From the NCBI RefSeq assembly GCF_002355655.1, contig NZ_AP017569.1, forward strand, positions 186,001 to 250,000: DNA of 64,000 bases, written 5' to 3'. Position numbers and translations under genes: made by a program. The notes beneath the pieces were generated by a model, which did no database searches, had not been told where the DNA came from, and saw only the letters and a list, made by a program, of their open reading frames with translations. Shown in pieces: positions 52,101 through 61,460 of this stretch (position 1 is its first letter; each line of letters starts with the position of its first letter). This stretch comes from Halorubrum trapanicum (GTDB lineage Archaea > Halobacteriota > Halobacteria > Halobacteriales > Haloferacaceae).

Positions 52101-52304
52101 CGTGCCGCGTCTCGGCCCGCGTCGTCTTCAATCCGGCCGACGTTCCTACACGCTCGGAACGCCGGGCACGGGCGCCGCGGATAAACCGTTATCAGCCCAC
52201 GACACGATTCCCAGGTCGGGGAAACTCTCATCGGATATGAAGTGGTCGAGACCGCTCGAATCCGAGCGTACGATGGACGAATTCGGACGGAACGTTCCCG
52301 AGCG

Positions 52305-53759
52305 ATGAGCGGGGAACAGACCCGATCCCCCGAGGCCGAACTGGGGCTGCTCGACGCGACGATGATCGGTATGGGAGCGATGATCGGCGCCGGCATCTTC
52401 GTGTTGACCGGATTGGCCGCCGAGATCGCTGGCCCGGCGGCGATCGCTGTCTTCGCGTTGAACGGCGTCGTCACCGCCTTCACCGGGCTCTCGTACGCCG
52501 AACTCGCCAGCTCGATCCCCAAGAGCGGCGGCGGGTACGCGTTCGTCCGCGAGATCTTCGACGACCTCTCGTCGTTCATCATGGGGTGGATGCTCTGGTT
52601 CGCCTACATGATCGCGGGGGCGTTGTACGCGCTCGGGTTCGCCCCGAACTTCCTCGAACTGCTCCACGTGTACGGGGTCGTCCGGCCGCCGGAGGAGGTC
52701 GGCGCCCTCGCCCTGCCGGTCGTCGACGCGGCGGTCCCGGTGGGGTTCCTGCTGGCGTTCGCCGCGGTGTTCGGGCTCGTCGCGCTCAACGCCGTCTCGA
52801 CCGCCGCCAGCGGAAGCGCCGAGACAGTGTTCACGATCATCAAGGTGGCGATCCTGCTGGTGTTCGTCGCCTTCGGACTGGCGTCGCCGATGTTCTCCGG
52901 CGCCGAGTTCCAGCCGCTGTTCCCCGAGGGCAGCGGCGCGGCCGCCGTGCTGCCGGCGATGGGGCTCACCTTCATCGCCTTCGAGGGGTACGACCTCATC
53001 ACCACCGTCACCGAGGAGGTGAAGAACCCTCGCGAGAACATCCCGAAGGCGATCTTCGCGAGCCTCGCGGTCACCGTGGTCGTCTACTTGGCGGTCGTCG
53101 CCGTCGCCGTCGGGACGCTCGGCGCGAGCGGACTCGCCGAGGCGGGAGAGGCGGGCATCGCCGAGGCGGCGACCTCGTTCATGCCGACCGGCCTGCCGAT
53201 CATTCAAAACGGCGGTGCGCTCGTCGTCTTCGGCGCGGTGTTCTCGACGCTGACGGCGCTGAACGCGGTCGTGATCGCCTCCTCTCGGGTCGCGTTCTCG
53301 ATGGGACGCGAGGGACAGCTGCTCCCCTCCTTCGGGCAGATCCACCACCGCTACGGGACGCCGTTCGTCGCGATCCTCGCCAGCGCGGTGGTGATGCTCG
53401 GCTCGGTCGCCCTGCCGACCCAGAGCGCCGGCAACATGTCGAGCCTCTTTTTCCTGCTGTCGTTCGTCATCGTCAACGTCGCCGCGATCAGGCTGCGCCG
53501 CGAGCGCCCGAACATGCACCGCCCCTACGAGATGCCGTTCTACCCCGCCCCGCCGCTGATCGGAATCGCGCTCAACCTGATCCTGACGGGGGTGCTCGTG
53601 GAGTACCTGCTGCGGACGGACCCGCTGGCGCTGGGGCTCAGCGCCGGGTGGATCCTGCTCGGCGGGGCCGCGTACCTCACACTCAACAGGCTGCGCGCGG
53701 AGCCGGACTCCGGGCCGGCGGCCGCCGAGGCAGAGATGGCCCCGGAGACGGAGGACTGA
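52305..53759 (+). CDS. APC-family amino acid/polyamine permease
   Basis: A 484-residue secondary transporter with 12 predicted helices. The hallmark first helix GMGAMIGAGIFVLTGLAAEIAGPAA and SGGGYAFVREIF are present. The middle EGYDLITTVTEEVKNPRENIPKAI near residue 225 is typical of the cationic amino acid branch. ATG 52305 is chosen; the earlier in-frame start at 52242 has poor codon use. It is coupled to a downstream TrkA-like gene five bases later, implying regulation of transport by that protein. Confidence 0.9.
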   Translation: MSGEQTRSPEAELGLLDATMIGMGAMIGAGIFVLTGLAAEIAGPAAIAVFALNGVVTAFTGLSYAELASSIPKSGGGYAFVREIFDDLSSFIMGWMLWFAYMIAGALYALGFAPNFLELLHVYGVVRPPEEVGALALPVVDAAVPVGFLLAFAAVFGLVALNAVSTAASGSAETVFTIIKVAILLVFVAFGLASPMFSGAEFQPLFPEGSGAAAVLPAMGLTFIAFEGYDLITTVTEEVKNPRENIPKAIFASLAVTVVVYLAVVAVAVGTLGASGLAEAGEAGIAEAATSFMPTGLPIIQNGGALVVFGAVFSTLTALNAVVIASSRVAFSMGREGQLLPSFGQIHHRYGTPFVAILASAVVMLGSVALPTQSAGNMSSLFFLLSFVIVNVAAIRLRRERPNMHRPYEMPFYPAPPLIGIALNLILTGVLVEYLLRTDPLALGLSAGWILLGGAAYLTLNRLRAEPDSGPAAAEAEMAPETED

Positions 53760-53763
53760 ACCC

Positions 53764-54417
53764 ATGCCAAGCGCACTCGACATCGTGATCGCGGGCGGCG
53801 GACGCGTCGGCTTCCAGACGGCTGAGATCCTCGCGGACCGCGGCCACGAGGTGACGATCGTCGAACGCGACGAGGCGGTCGTCTCCGAGATCGCCGACGA
53901 GTGGATCGCGACGGTGATCCGCGGCGACGCGACGGACCCCGACATCATCGAACAGGCGGGCATCGAGGACGCCGACGCGATCGCCGCGCTCACCGGCGAG
54001 ACTGGGCTGAACCTCGCCGTCTGTCTGGCCGCCACGGAGCTTTCCCCGGGGGTCCGGACGGTCGCCCGGATCGACCGCACCGCCGGCGAGGCGTACACGC
54101 GGTTCGTCGACGCCGTGCTGTTCCCCGAGCGGGCCGGGGCCCGGGTGGCGGCGAACGAGGTCCTCGGCAGCGACGTCCAGACGCTGGCCGACGTGACGGG
54201 CAACCTCGACATCATGCTCGTCCGGGTCGCGGAGGGGGCGCCGGCGGCCGGGAAGTCGCTCACCGAGGTCCGCTTCCCGGCGGGCGCGGTGGTCGTCTCC
54301 GACGCCGACGGCTACCGGATCGCTCGCTCCGACACGTCGCTGACCCCGGGCGAGCGCTACGTCGTCGCCGTCGAGCCCGAGGTCGCCGACGAAGTCATGA
54401 ACCTGTTACAGGGGTGA
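53764..54417 (+). CDS. TrkA-type NAD-binding regulator paired with the APC permease
   Basis: A 217-residue RCK-like protein (IVIAGGGRVGFQTAEIL, VIRGDATDPDIIEQAGIEDADAIAALTGETG, VRVAEGAPAAGKSLTEVRFPAGAVVVSDADG). It is a paralogue of the divergent 51447-52100 gene with the same domain order and exactly the same length. Position directly after the permease, four bases apart, suggests it controls that transporter, as TrkA does for K+ uptake. Confidence 0.87.
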   Translation: MPSALDIVIAGGGRVGFQTAEILADRGHEVTIVERDEAVVSEIADEWIATVIRGDATDPDIIEQAGIEDADAIAALTGETGLNLAVCLAATELSPGVRTVARIDRTAGEAYTRFVDAVLFPERAGARVAANEVLGSDVQTLADVTGNLDIMLVRVAEGAPAAGKSLTEVRFPAGAVVVSDADGYRIARSDTSLTPGERYVVAVEPEVADEVMNLLQG

Positions 54418-54447
54418 GCGGCGACCGTTCCCACGGGTCCGCCTCGG

Positions 54448-55803
54448 CTACCGCCCGCCCGGCGTCCACTCGGCGCCGTCGAGCTCGCGGTGCGTGAACG
54501 GGACCGCGTCCTCGCCGCTGTAGCTCGCGACGAGGTGGCCGTCTCCCTCGAGGTAGTACTTGTACGTCGTGAGCCCCTCCAGCCCGACCGGGCCGCGGGC
54601 GTGAATCTTCCCGGTCGAGATGCCGACCTCGGCGCCGAGGCCGTAGCGGTAGCCGTCCGCGAACCGCGTCGAAGCGTTGTGGAAGACGCTCGCGGCGTCG
54701 ACGCCGGTCATGAACGTCTCGGCCGTCTCGGAGTCCTCGGTGAGGATCGACTCGGTGTGTTTCGAGCCGTGGTCGTTGACGTGGTCGATCGCGGCGTACG
54801 CGTCGCCGACGACCTTGATCGACAGTTCGAGGTCGCCGTACTCCGTGTCCCAGTCCGCCTCGGTCGCGGGGTCGACGTCGACGACCTCGCGGGTCCGCTC
54901 GTCGCCGCGCAGTTCGACGCCGCTTTCCTCGTAGCGCGCGACGAGGTCCGGGAGGAACGCGTCCGCGACCGACTCGTGGACCAGCAGGGTTTCGACCGCG
55001 TTACACACCGCCGGGTACTGGACCTTCGCGTCGAAGGCGACGTCTTCCGCCATCTCCAGGTCGGCGTCGGCGTCGACGTACACGTGACAGATTCCCTCGG
55101 TGTGGCCCAACACGGGGATCTGGGTGTTCTCCTGGATGTAGGAGACGAACTCCGAGGAGCCGCGCGGCATCACGAGGTCGACGCGGTCGTCGAGTTCGAG
55201 CAGGCGGTCGACCTCCTCGTGGGCCTCGATGAGCGCGGCCCAGCCGTCGGGCAGGTCCGCGGTCGCGTCGACGATCGCCTCGTACAGGACGCGGTTCGAC
55301 TCGCTGGCCTCGCTGCCGCCCTTGAGGACGACGGCGTTGCCGGACTTCAGCGCGAGCGCCGCGATCTGGACCAGGGCGTCGGGCCGCGACTCGAAGACGG
55401 TCGCGACGACGCCGATCGGCACGGCGACCCGGTACAGCTCCAAGTCCTCGTCGAGCTCGCGCGCCGCGAGCGTCTCGCCGAGCGGGTCGTCCTGTTCGGC
55501 GACCGACTCGACCATCGACGCGATCTCTTCGACCTTCGTCGCGTCGAGCTTCAGCCGGTCGACCAACGCCTGCGTGTACTCGCCGTCCGCGAGGAGTTCC
55601 TCCGCGGCCTCGACGTCCTCCGCGTTGGCCGCCAGTATCTCCGCCTCCCGCTCGCGGATCGCGTCGGCGATCGACCGGAGCGCCTCGTTCCGGGTGGCCT
55701 GGTCCGCATTCGCGAGGCGCAGGGCGGCGCGCTCGGCTCGGCGTGCCAGTTCGTCGGTGTCGGCCTCGACGTCGGTGTCCGGTTCGGTGTGGCTCTCACT
55801 CAT
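54448..55803 (-). CDS. proA: Glutamate-5-semialdehyde dehydrogenase (gamma-glutamyl phosphate reductase)
   Basis: A 451-residue NADPH enzyme for the second step of proline synthesis, working directly on the ProB product. The aldehyde-dehydrogenase fold is evident, with [34 protein letters not shown] near residue 130 and the catalytic Cys in [16 protein letters not shown] near residue 267. The end [13 protein letters not shown]-type motif appears as [22 protein letters not shown] 55803 is chosen over GTG 55812; it overlaps proB by 8 bases. Confidence 0.94.
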   Translation of the reverse strand: MSESHTEPDTDVEADTDELARRAERAALRLANADQATRNEALRSIADAIREREAEILAANAEDVEAAEELLADGEYTQALVDRLKLDATKVEEIASMVESVAEQDDPLGETLAARELDEDLELYRVAVPIGVVATVFESRPDALVQIAALALKSGNAVVLKGGSEASESNRVLYEAIVDATADLPDGWAALIEAHEEVDRLLELDDRVDLVMPRGSSEFVSYIQENTQIPVLGHTEGICHVYVDADADLEMAEDVAFDAKVQYPAVCNAVETLLVHESVADAFLPDLVARYEESGVELRGDERTREVVDVDPATEADWDTEYGDLELSIKVVGDAYAAIDHVNDHGSKHTESILTEDSETAETFMTGVDAASVFHNASTRFADGYRYGLGAEVGISTGKIHARGPVGLEGLTTYKYYLEGDGHLVASYSGEDAVPFTHRELDGAEWTPGGR

Positions 55804-56695
55804 AATCGTCACCCGTCTTCGGCACGAATAGCGTGCCCGTCGGCTTACCCGCTGCGATCCGCGCTAATACGTCGCGCTCGGCGGAGCCCGCGATGATCGC
55901 GGGGATCCCGTTCCGGCTCACGTCGTGGGCCCCCTCCACCTTCGTGCGGATCCCGCCGAAGTCGGTCTCGGTGCCGTCGCCGACGATCTCCCGCAGCCGC
56001 TCGTACCCGTCGTCGACCGCCTCGATCAGCTCCGCGTCGTCGTCGCGCTTCGGGTTCCCGGTGTAGACGCCGTCGACGTCGGTGAGCGTCACGAGGAGGT
56101 CGGCGTCGAGCCCGATCGCGATCGACGCCGACAGCATGTCGTTGTCGCCGATCCGCAGCTCGTCGGTCGCCACCGCGTCGTTCTCGTTGACGACCGGGAC
56201 GACTCCCCACGACAGCAGCGTCTCGACGGTGTTCGTGAAGTTGTCGAACCGTTCGGGCGCGTCGAGGTCGGTCCCCGTCACGAGGATCTGCGCGACGTCC
56301 TGGTCGAACCGCTCGAAGCTCTGCGTGTAGTGGCGCATCAGGAGTCCCTGTCCGACCGTCGAGAGCGCCTGACTCTCCGCGATCGAGTCGACGCCGTCGC
56401 GCGATTCCGGCCCCTCGTCGAGCCGACCTGTCCCGGCGCCGACGGCGCCCGACGAGACCAGCACGACCTCCGTGCCGCGCTCGCGGAGGTCCATCACGTC
56501 CGCGACGAGCTTGTCGAGCTTCACGCGGTCGAGCCGCGAGTCGTCGTCGGTCAGCGAGTTCGTCCCGGCCTTGACGATCACGCGGTCGGCCGCGGCCGCC
56601 TCCTGCCGAGCGGCCGCGACCCGCTCGCCGTCGGTCGCGCCCACGCGGTCGGCGTCGGCCGCGGCTACGCGCTCGGCGCCCGAGTCCTCAGCCAT
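55796..56695 (-). CDS. proB: Glutamate 5-kinase
   Basis: A 299-residue amino acid kinase, first step of proline synthesis. [12 protein letters not shown] near residue 40, [16 protein letters not shown] near residue 75, [24 protein letters not shown] near residue 165 and [23 protein letters not shown] near 250 are typical. It lacks the C-terminal PUA domain of the E. coli enzyme. An Ala/Asp/Arg-rich, repetitive N-terminus of about 38 residues is extra and may be mis-started. It overlaps proC by 8 bases. Confidence 0.93.
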   Translation of the reverse strand: MAEDSGAERVAAADADRVGATDGERVAAARQEAAAADRVIVKAGTNSLTDDDSRLDRVKLDKLVADVMDLRERGTEVVLVSSGAVGAGTGRLDEGPESRDGVDSIAESQALSTVGQGLLMRHYTQSFERFDQDVAQILVTGTDLDAPERFDNFTNTVETLLSWGVVPVVNENDAVATDELRIGDNDMLSASIAIGLDADLLVTLTDVDGVYTGNPKRDDDAELIEAVDDGYERLREIVGDGTETDFGGIRTKVEGAHDVSRNGIPAIIAGSAERDVLARIAAGKPTGTLFVPKTGDDYE

Positions 56696-57464
56696 CGTCG
56701 AACTCCGCGGCGAGCTCGCGGGACCGGCGCTCGGCGGCCGCGACCGCGTCCTCGACCGCCGCGTCGGCGTCGCTGTCCCACAACACGTCCATCCCCTCGA
56801 TCGTCGTGCCGTTGGGCGAGCAGACCGCCTCGATCAGCTCGTCGACGCTCCGGTCGTCGCGTAACACCGTCTCGGCGGCTCCCTTGAACGTCTGCGCGGC
56901 CAGCGTCTCCGCCTGCTCGGGGTCGAGCCCGCCGTCGATCCCGCCCTGCTTCATCGCGTCGATCAGGTAGAAGGCGAAGGCGGGCCCGCTGCCGTTGACC
57001 GCGGTCGAGACGTGCATCAGCGACTCGTCGACCTCGACGAACTCGCCGACCGCGTCGAGCATGGCGCGGACCTCGTCGGTGAGGCCCTCGTTCGTCGCCG
57101 CCGCGGCCATGTCACCCGTCTCCGCCGCGAGGTTGGGCATGATCCGGACGACGGGCGCATCGGTGCGCTCGGCGACGAACTCTCGGGGGAGCCCCGCGGC
57201 CAGCGTCACGATCTGCTGGTCCGCGCGGAGGTCGAGGTCGTCGAGGACCGCCGGCGCCACGTCCGGCTTCACCGCGAGGACGACGATGTCGGCGTCGCGC
57301 GCCGCCGCCACGTCGTCGGTCGTCTCGTCGACGGCGTCTTCGATCGCGGCGAGCGCCTCGGGGTCGAGGTCGATCGCCGTCAGGTGGTACCCCTCCGCGC
57401 GGGCGAGCCCCCGAAGCAGGGCGCCCCCCATGTTGCCGCAGCCGATAACGCTCACTCGGGTCAT
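56688..57464 (-). CDS. proC: Pyrroline-5-carboxylate reductase
   Basis: A 258-residue NAD(P)H enzyme, last step of proline synthesis. The start [15 protein letters not shown] is the cofactor motif. [41 protein letters not shown] and the C-terminal domain with ALDVVGEF-type and [14 protein letters not shown] segments are characteristic. It is the first gene of a complete proC-proB-proA operon in which each gene overlaps the next by eight bases. Confidence 0.95.
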   Translation of the reverse strand: MTRVSVIGCGNMGGALLRGLARAEGYHLTAIDLDPEALAAIEDAVDETTDDVAAARDADIVVLAVKPDVAPAVLDDLDLRADQQIVTLAAGLPREFVAERTDAPVVRIMPNLAAETGDMAAAATNEGLTDEVRAMLDAVGEFVEVDESLMHVSTAVNGSGPAFAFYLIDAMKQGGIDGGLDPEQAETLAAQTFKGAAETVLRDDRSVDELIEAVCSPNGTTIEGMDVLWDSDADAAVEDAVAAAERRSRELAAEFDDG

Positions 57465-57552
57465 TTGCCTCTACGGAGTCGGTCGGCGGACATACCAACT
57501 GCGGTTTTCGCAAAAATCCGCGATCGGTCGTGAGTCGGCCGCTCGGCGACCG

Positions 57553-58584
57553 CTACACCAGATCCGCGTACAGCGAGCGGTACCGGTCGGCGATCGCGTC
57601 GAGCGAGAATTCCTCGCTGCGCTCGGCGGCGGTCGCGCCGAGCTCCGCCCGCCGCTCGGGGTCGCGGAGCTCGTCGATCGCGTCGACGAACCCCTCGACG
57701 TTGTCGCCGCGGGCGTCGTCGTCTCCGCCGGGTGCGCTCCCCTCGTCGCCCTCGCTGCCCACCTTCAGACACGCCTCGCCGTCTTCGAGCCACGAGAACG
57801 TCTCGATGTCGCGCACGACGAGGGGTTTCCCGGCCGCCATCGCCTCCAGCAACGCGATCCCCTCGTTCTCCTCGTGGGTCGGGAAACAGAACACGTCGCC
57901 CGCCGCGTACGCGCCGCGGATGTCCTCGACGAAGCCGGTGAACGTGCAGTTCGACGGCGACTCGTCGATGAGCCGCGTCGTCTCGCGCCCCTTCAGCGAG
58001 CGGTCGACGTGGCCGAACCAGACGAAGTCGACGTCCGGCATGCGGTGGGCGGTCTCGACGAACGTCTCCAACCCCTTCCGCTTGATAACGTGGCCGACCA
58101 TGAACACCGTCGGCGGGTCGAGGTCGTAGCGGTCGCGGTACTCGGCCTCCAGCGACTCGAACCCGTCGAGCTTCTCGCGGTCGACGCCGTTCGAGATCAC
58201 CGTCGTCGGCACGTCCGCGTACCCGCGGATCACGTCGCGGTTGTACTCGGAGGGGCAGACGAGCCGGTCCGCCAGTCCGTACGCGCGCCGGAGGTACGGC
58301 TTCAGCGGGCGAGCGAGCGCGTTCGTGAACCGGAAGCTGTCGCCGAAGTCCTCGGCGGTGACGTGGGTGTGCGCGACGACGGGAATTCCGGCCTTCCGGG
58401 CGCGGCGCGCGTACCAGACCGAGCGCGGCCCCATCAGGTTCAGGTGGAGCACGTCGGCGTCCAGCGTCGGCTCGGTGGTGTAGTCGATGCCAGTTCGGTC
58501 GAACATCTTCCGCTGGTGGTCGACGGACGCCGCCATCCCGCCGGTGACGTGCTCCTCGAACTCGAAGTAGTGGCTGACCTTCAT
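57553..58584 (-). CDS. Glycosyltransferase family 4 protein
   Basis: A 343-residue GT-B fold enzyme. The N-terminal domain ends near VVAHTHVTAEDFGDSFRF. The nucleotide-sugar domain shows VISNGVDREKLDGF, VFMVGHVIKRKGLETFVE and FPTHEENEGIALLEAMAAGKPLVV near residue 245, the EX7E motif of GT4. An acidic insertion (EGDEGSAPGGDDDARGD, about residues 280-296) is unusual. It likely contributes to glycolipid or surface-glycan synthesis together with the adjacent genes. Confidence 0.88.
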   Translation of the reverse strand: MKVSHYFEFEEHVTGGMAASVDHQRKMFDRTGIDYTTEPTLDADVLHLNLMGPRSVWYARRARKAGIPVVAHTHVTAEDFGDSFRFTNALARPLKPYLRRAYGLADRLVCPSEYNRDVIRGYADVPTTVISNGVDREKLDGFESLEAEYRDRYDLDPPTVFMVGHVIKRKGLETFVETAHRMPDVDFVWFGHVDRSLKGRETTRLIDESPSNCTFTGFVEDIRGAYAAGDVFCFPTHEENEGIALLEAMAAGKPLVVRDIETFSWLEDGEACLKVGSEGDEGSAPGGDDDARGDNVEGFVDAIDELRDPERRAELGATAAERSEEFSLDAIADRYRSLYADLV

Positions 58585-58642
58585 CGGTGGAGCGGCGCTC
58601 GCGGCCGCGCGGCGCTCGCGTCTCTGGACCCGTCGCGGCCGG

Positions 58643-59509
58643 TCACTCGACTTCCAGCCACGGGACCTCCATCAGCGCGGGGATGTACGTCTCGATGTGG
58701 TGCTCCCAGACGCCCTCCTCGCCGAACGCCTCGCCGTGGTCGGCGGTGACGACCACGTCGCCGTCGAGCTCCTCGACGAGCTCCGAGACGCTCTCTAAGG
58801 CGATCCGGAGGTTCTCCTCGTACATCGACAGCGCCGTCACGCGCGTGCCGTCCGTCACGAGGTCCTTCGGGTCGAGTTCGAGCCACAGGCCGGCCTTCTG
58901 TGCGAACTCGCTGTCGTCGAGCCGGCTCTCGATCTTCGGGCGGACGGAGTCGCTGAGCGAGGAGAGCAGCCCGCCGTCGTCGTCGTTGCCCTCGCTCTCT
59001 TCTTCCTCCTCCTGGCGTTTGATCCCCTTCTGGATCTGTTTGAGCTTCTGTCCCTTGCCCCGCGAGAGGTACGGCGCGTGCGGCTGCATGTAGTGGAGGA
59101 CGGTGCGGTCGGCGCGCTCGACGGCGTCCCGATTGCGGTGGAACGCGTCCGCGAGCCCCTCCGGCGGGACGGTCCCGAGGTCGTCGTCCCAGTCGGTCTT
59201 CCACACGTCGTGGATGTCGCTGATGTGTTCGGAGGCGGTCCACTCGTAGTCGCAGCTGGCGCCCCACTTCAGCTCGTTCAGCGGGATCCCCAGGTCGTTG
59301 ATGAACGGGTTCCCGGAGAAGTACGCGATGTCGTGGTCGCCGGTGAACGTGCGGTAGGCCCACTCCGGTGTCGACGAACCGATGCTCCGGCGCTTCTCGA
59401 GCGTGCCGTCGAGGTACTCGTCATACACGTCCGCGAACACGTCGTACCGGCACGCGTCGAGCACCAGGCAGTAGTCCCAGTCCGACTCGAGGAACCGCTG
59501 ATCTTCCAT
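58643..59509 (-). CDS. Alkaline-phosphatase/sulfatase-superfamily protein
   Basis: A 288-residue protein with AlkP-superfamily metal motifs: YCLVLDACRYDVFADVY near residue 14 (Asp ligand and possible Cys nucleophile), HYMQPHAPYLS near residue 142, and VVVTADHGEAFGEEGVWEHH near residue 250. There is no signal peptide and no membrane helix. An acidic, Glu/Asp-rich loop lies at 165-180. Related archaeal proteins sit in glycan clusters, where they may transfer or remove phosphate or sulfate groups. It is followed by a glycosyltransferase on the same strand. Confidence 0.78.
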   Translation of the reverse strand: MEDQRFLESDWDYCLVLDACRYDVFADVYDEYLDGTLEKRRSIGSSTPEWAYRTFTGDHDIAYFSGNPFINDLGIPLNELKWGASCDYEWTASEHISDIHDVWKTDWDDDLGTVPPEGLADAFHRNRDAVERADRTVLHYMQPHAPYLSRGKGQKLKQIQKGIKRQEEEEESEGNDDDGGLLSSLSDSVRPKIESRLDDSEFAQKAGLWLELDPKDLVTDGTRVTALSMYEENLRIALESVSELVEELDGDVVVTADHGEAFGEEGVWEHHIETYIPALMEVPWLEVE

Positions 59510-59658
59510 TGGGTGGGTCGTCGGCCCGCCGGTACGTATGTATTCTCATTCCCGGCCCGGGAGCAGGGTCCCGACGGCGGAACCGAGACGCGGGAAGGCC
59601 CGTCGTCCCGGCGGACGCGAAGCAGACGTTTCAAGTTCGCTACGGCGTCACCTGTTCT

Positions 59659-60672
59659 ATGGAAGGCCCACAACGGCGCGCGCTGATCCTCGGGTCGGCC
59701 GGCGCCGTCCTCCTCTTCGCGGTGCTGTTCGTCGTCGTCGGGGTCGACCGCGTGGTCGACGCGCTCGCGGCCGCCGCCCCGGCCCTCGTCGCCGCGGCCG
59801 CGGGCCTCGGCCTCTGCTGGCTCGCGGCGTGGAGCCTCATGCTCCGCGCCGTGCTGGGCGCGCTCGACGTCGAGATGTCGGTCTGGACCGCCTTTTTGGT
59901 CTACAGCGGCGCCGCCTTCGCGAACAACGTCACCCCGTTCGGGCAGGCGGGCGGCGAGCCCGTCGCCGCGGCGCTCATCTCGAAGGTCGGCGAAGCCAGA
60001 TACGAGACCGGCCTCGTCGGCATCGCGAGCGTCGACGTACTCAACGTCGTCCCCTCCGCGTCGCTCGTGTTCCTCGGCGTGGGGTCGTACGCGGCCACCA
60101 CCGCGGTCGGTGACCGCGTCGGGTTCGCCGTCGCGAGCGCGGTCGCGCTGATCGCCGCGATCGTCTCGGCGATCGCGTTCGTCTGGCGCTACCGCGTGGC
60201 GGTCGTCGACCGCGTGCCGGGCGCGGTCGGCCCGTTCCTCGGTCGGTTCGACCGGTTCGACGCCGAGGCGGTCGAGGCCGGTCTCGCCGACCGACTGGGG
60301 AACTTCTTCGCCGACATCGAGCGGGTCGGCACCGACCGCCCGCGGCTCCTCGGGATCGTCGCGCTCTCGCTCCTCGGCTGGCTCTTCCAGGCCGCCGCGC
60401 TCACCGTCGCGTTCGCCGCGGTCGGGCACCCGATCTCGCCGCTGGTCCCCGTCTTCGTCGTCCCGCTGTCGTACGTCGCGGGCGCGACGCCGCTGCCCGG
60501 CGGACTCGGCGGTATCGAGGCCGCGCTCGTCGGCCTGCTCGTCCCGACGACCGGCGTCGCCGCCCCCGCGATCACCGCCGCGGTCTTAGTCTTCCGCGGC
60601 GCCGTCTACTGGCTCCCGATGGTGATCGGCGGCGCGTCGGCCTCCACGCTGGGCGTCAAGGCGTTCGAGTAG
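59659..60672 (+). CDS. AglD-like / flippase-like membrane protein (UPF0104 family)
   Basis: A 337-residue integral membrane protein with about eight helices, starting MEGPQRRALILGSAGAVLL. FANNVTPFGQAGGEPVAAALIS near residue 95 and the C-terminal VPLSYVAGATPLPGGLGGIEAALVGLL near residue 275 mark the LPG-synthase-type transmembrane domain (also in haloarchaeal AglD N-linked glycosylation proteins). There is no glycosyltransferase domain. It may handle polyprenol-linked sugars. It starts at ATG 59659; upstream in-frame sequence overlaps the divergent gene. Confidence 0.8.
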   Translation: MEGPQRRALILGSAGAVLLFAVLFVVVGVDRVVDALAAAAPALVAAAAGLGLCWLAAWSLMLRAVLGALDVEMSVWTAFLVYSGAAFANNVTPFGQAGGEPVAAALISKVGEARYETGLVGIASVDVLNVVPSASLVFLGVGSYAATTAVGDRVGFAVASAVALIAAIVSAIAFVWRYRVAVVDRVPGAVGPFLGRFDRFDAEAVEAGLADRLGNFFADIERVGTDRPRLLGIVALSLLGWLFQAAALTVAFAAVGHPISPLVPVFVVPLSYVAGATPLPGGLGGIEAALVGLLVPTTGVAAPAITAAVLVFRGAVYWLPMVIGGASASTLGVKAFE

Positions 60673-60713
60673 GGCGGCTCCGTCGGAATCCCTCTCTTTA
60701 GATGTATTCCCGT

Positions 60714-60729
60714 GGCTCTGTTGAAACCC
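60714..60729. other. Possible remnant of an insertion-sequence end
   Basis: GGCTCTGTTGAAACCC resembles the terminal inverted repeat of IS6-family elements as I remember them. No second end and no transposase is seen. The surrounding 110 bases (60720-60825) are AT-richer than the neighbours and contain no gene. Weak evidence. Confidence 0.25.
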
Positions 60730-60961
60730 TATTCTTCAGACATATTCTTGCCTGAAACAGCCGGTCGATGAGAGTTGCTTCTCGATCGGTTTCGGGAGTG
60801 GGTGTAGTACGTTGTGAGTGGGGCCGTTTATAAGGAGGATCGCGGTGTTGCTGTCGGCTATTTATAAGTGATCACCGCTGCTGGGATGCCAGTCTCCAAA
60901 GCCCCAGTCGCTTGCTTATAAATGGTTGACTGTGGATCGACCACAAACGGCTTCAAAGCCC

Positions 60962-61059
60962 CAGCCGGGAGGACTCGATGCGCTCGCTGTGGTCCTCGGT
61001 CGGTCGCTATCGCTCCCTCCCTGTGGTCCTTGCGTCGCGCGTCTTCGTCCTCCCGGCTG
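60962..61059 (-). ncRNA. Candidate structured RNA: long-range stem of element B
   Basis: On the minus strand, CAGCCGGGAGGAC (61059-61047) pairs perfectly over 13 bp with GTCCTCCCGGCTG (60974-60962), enclosing a 72-base loop that contains no hairpin array like that of copy A. Compared with copy A, the inner pairs have changed on both sides together. Transcription is not shown. Confidence 0.45.
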
Positions 61060-61119
61060 CCCCTTTGAGTCCCACCCCGCACGGCACCGCAGCCTCACGC
61101 CTCCCCAGCCTCGCGGTTC

Positions 61120-61193
61120 GCGCTCTCCGAGCGCTCACCGCGTCCAGCGAGGGACCTTCGGTCCCTCTGGCCGCCGGCGGCTTCGCCGCCGGC
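61120..61193 (-). repeat. Copy-specific hairpins of element B
   Basis: Three perfect inverted repeats with 3-base loops: GCGCTC/GAGCGC at 61120-61134, GAGGGACC/GGTCCCTC at 61149-61167, and GCCGGCGGC/GCCGCCGGC at 61173-61193. They lie between the conserved P1 hairpin and the conserved core block. Copy A has a single different hairpin there. Confidence 0.8.
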
Positions 61194-61289
61194 GACCTCG
61201 CGGGCTGGCTCGCGGCCGCCGATGGCGGCCGCTCGCAGGCGCGCCACCGCACCGCCTGCCATTTATAAGCGGTTGTCGCCGTCGCTCAC

Positions 61290-61412
61290 GGTTATTTAAA
61301 TACTATATCCCTGCTACCGATCTGCGATACTCACTCCCGCTATCGCTCACCGCCACCTCCGTACTGAGCGATTCAGAGCGCAAACCCGGCGATTGCTGAG
61401 AATTTAAATACT
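61290..61412 (-). promoter_or_regulatory. Two TTTAAAT boxes upstream of element B
   Basis: AGTATTTAAATAA at 61291-61303 and AGTATTTAAATT at 61400-61411 (minus strand) share the sequence AGTATTTAAAT. The nearer box would start transcription near 61267, the first base of element B, in the orientation of the element. No gene lies between these boxes and 61460. Confidence 0.45.
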
Positions 61413-61460
61413 GTCCGGAGAGCGGGAGCGTCCGAGCGGGGCGAGGAGTCGGGCGTCGAG

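Larger units (their letters stand above)
60826..61270 (-). repeat. Repeat element copy B (minus-strand orientation)
   Basis: Read on the minus strand from 61270: a TTATAAAT box, GGTGGCGCGCC, and the same GCGGCCGCC/GGCGGCCGC hairpin as copy A (61212-61232). Copy-specific hairpins follow. Then comes the GGCTGGGGAGGCGTGAGG block, GGGACTCAAAGGGGCAG (61057-61073), a long-range stem, and CTCCCGGCTGGGGCTTTGAAG. TTATAA boxes lie at 60915-60923, 60861-60869 and 60826-60833. The order of conserved parts is identical to copy A, so the two are homologous. Confidence 0.85.

Noticed and set aside
59368-59658. 97-codon N-terminal extension of the AglD-like protein
   Set aside because: It is an Arg/Thr-rich shadow of the divergent AlkP-superfamily gene; the membrane protein starts at 59659.
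60858-61399. Several short frames (e.g. 60858-61082, 60926-61399, 61007-61252) inside repeat element B
   Set aside because: They overlap on both strands, follow the repeat blocks, and share no conserved protein with copy A.
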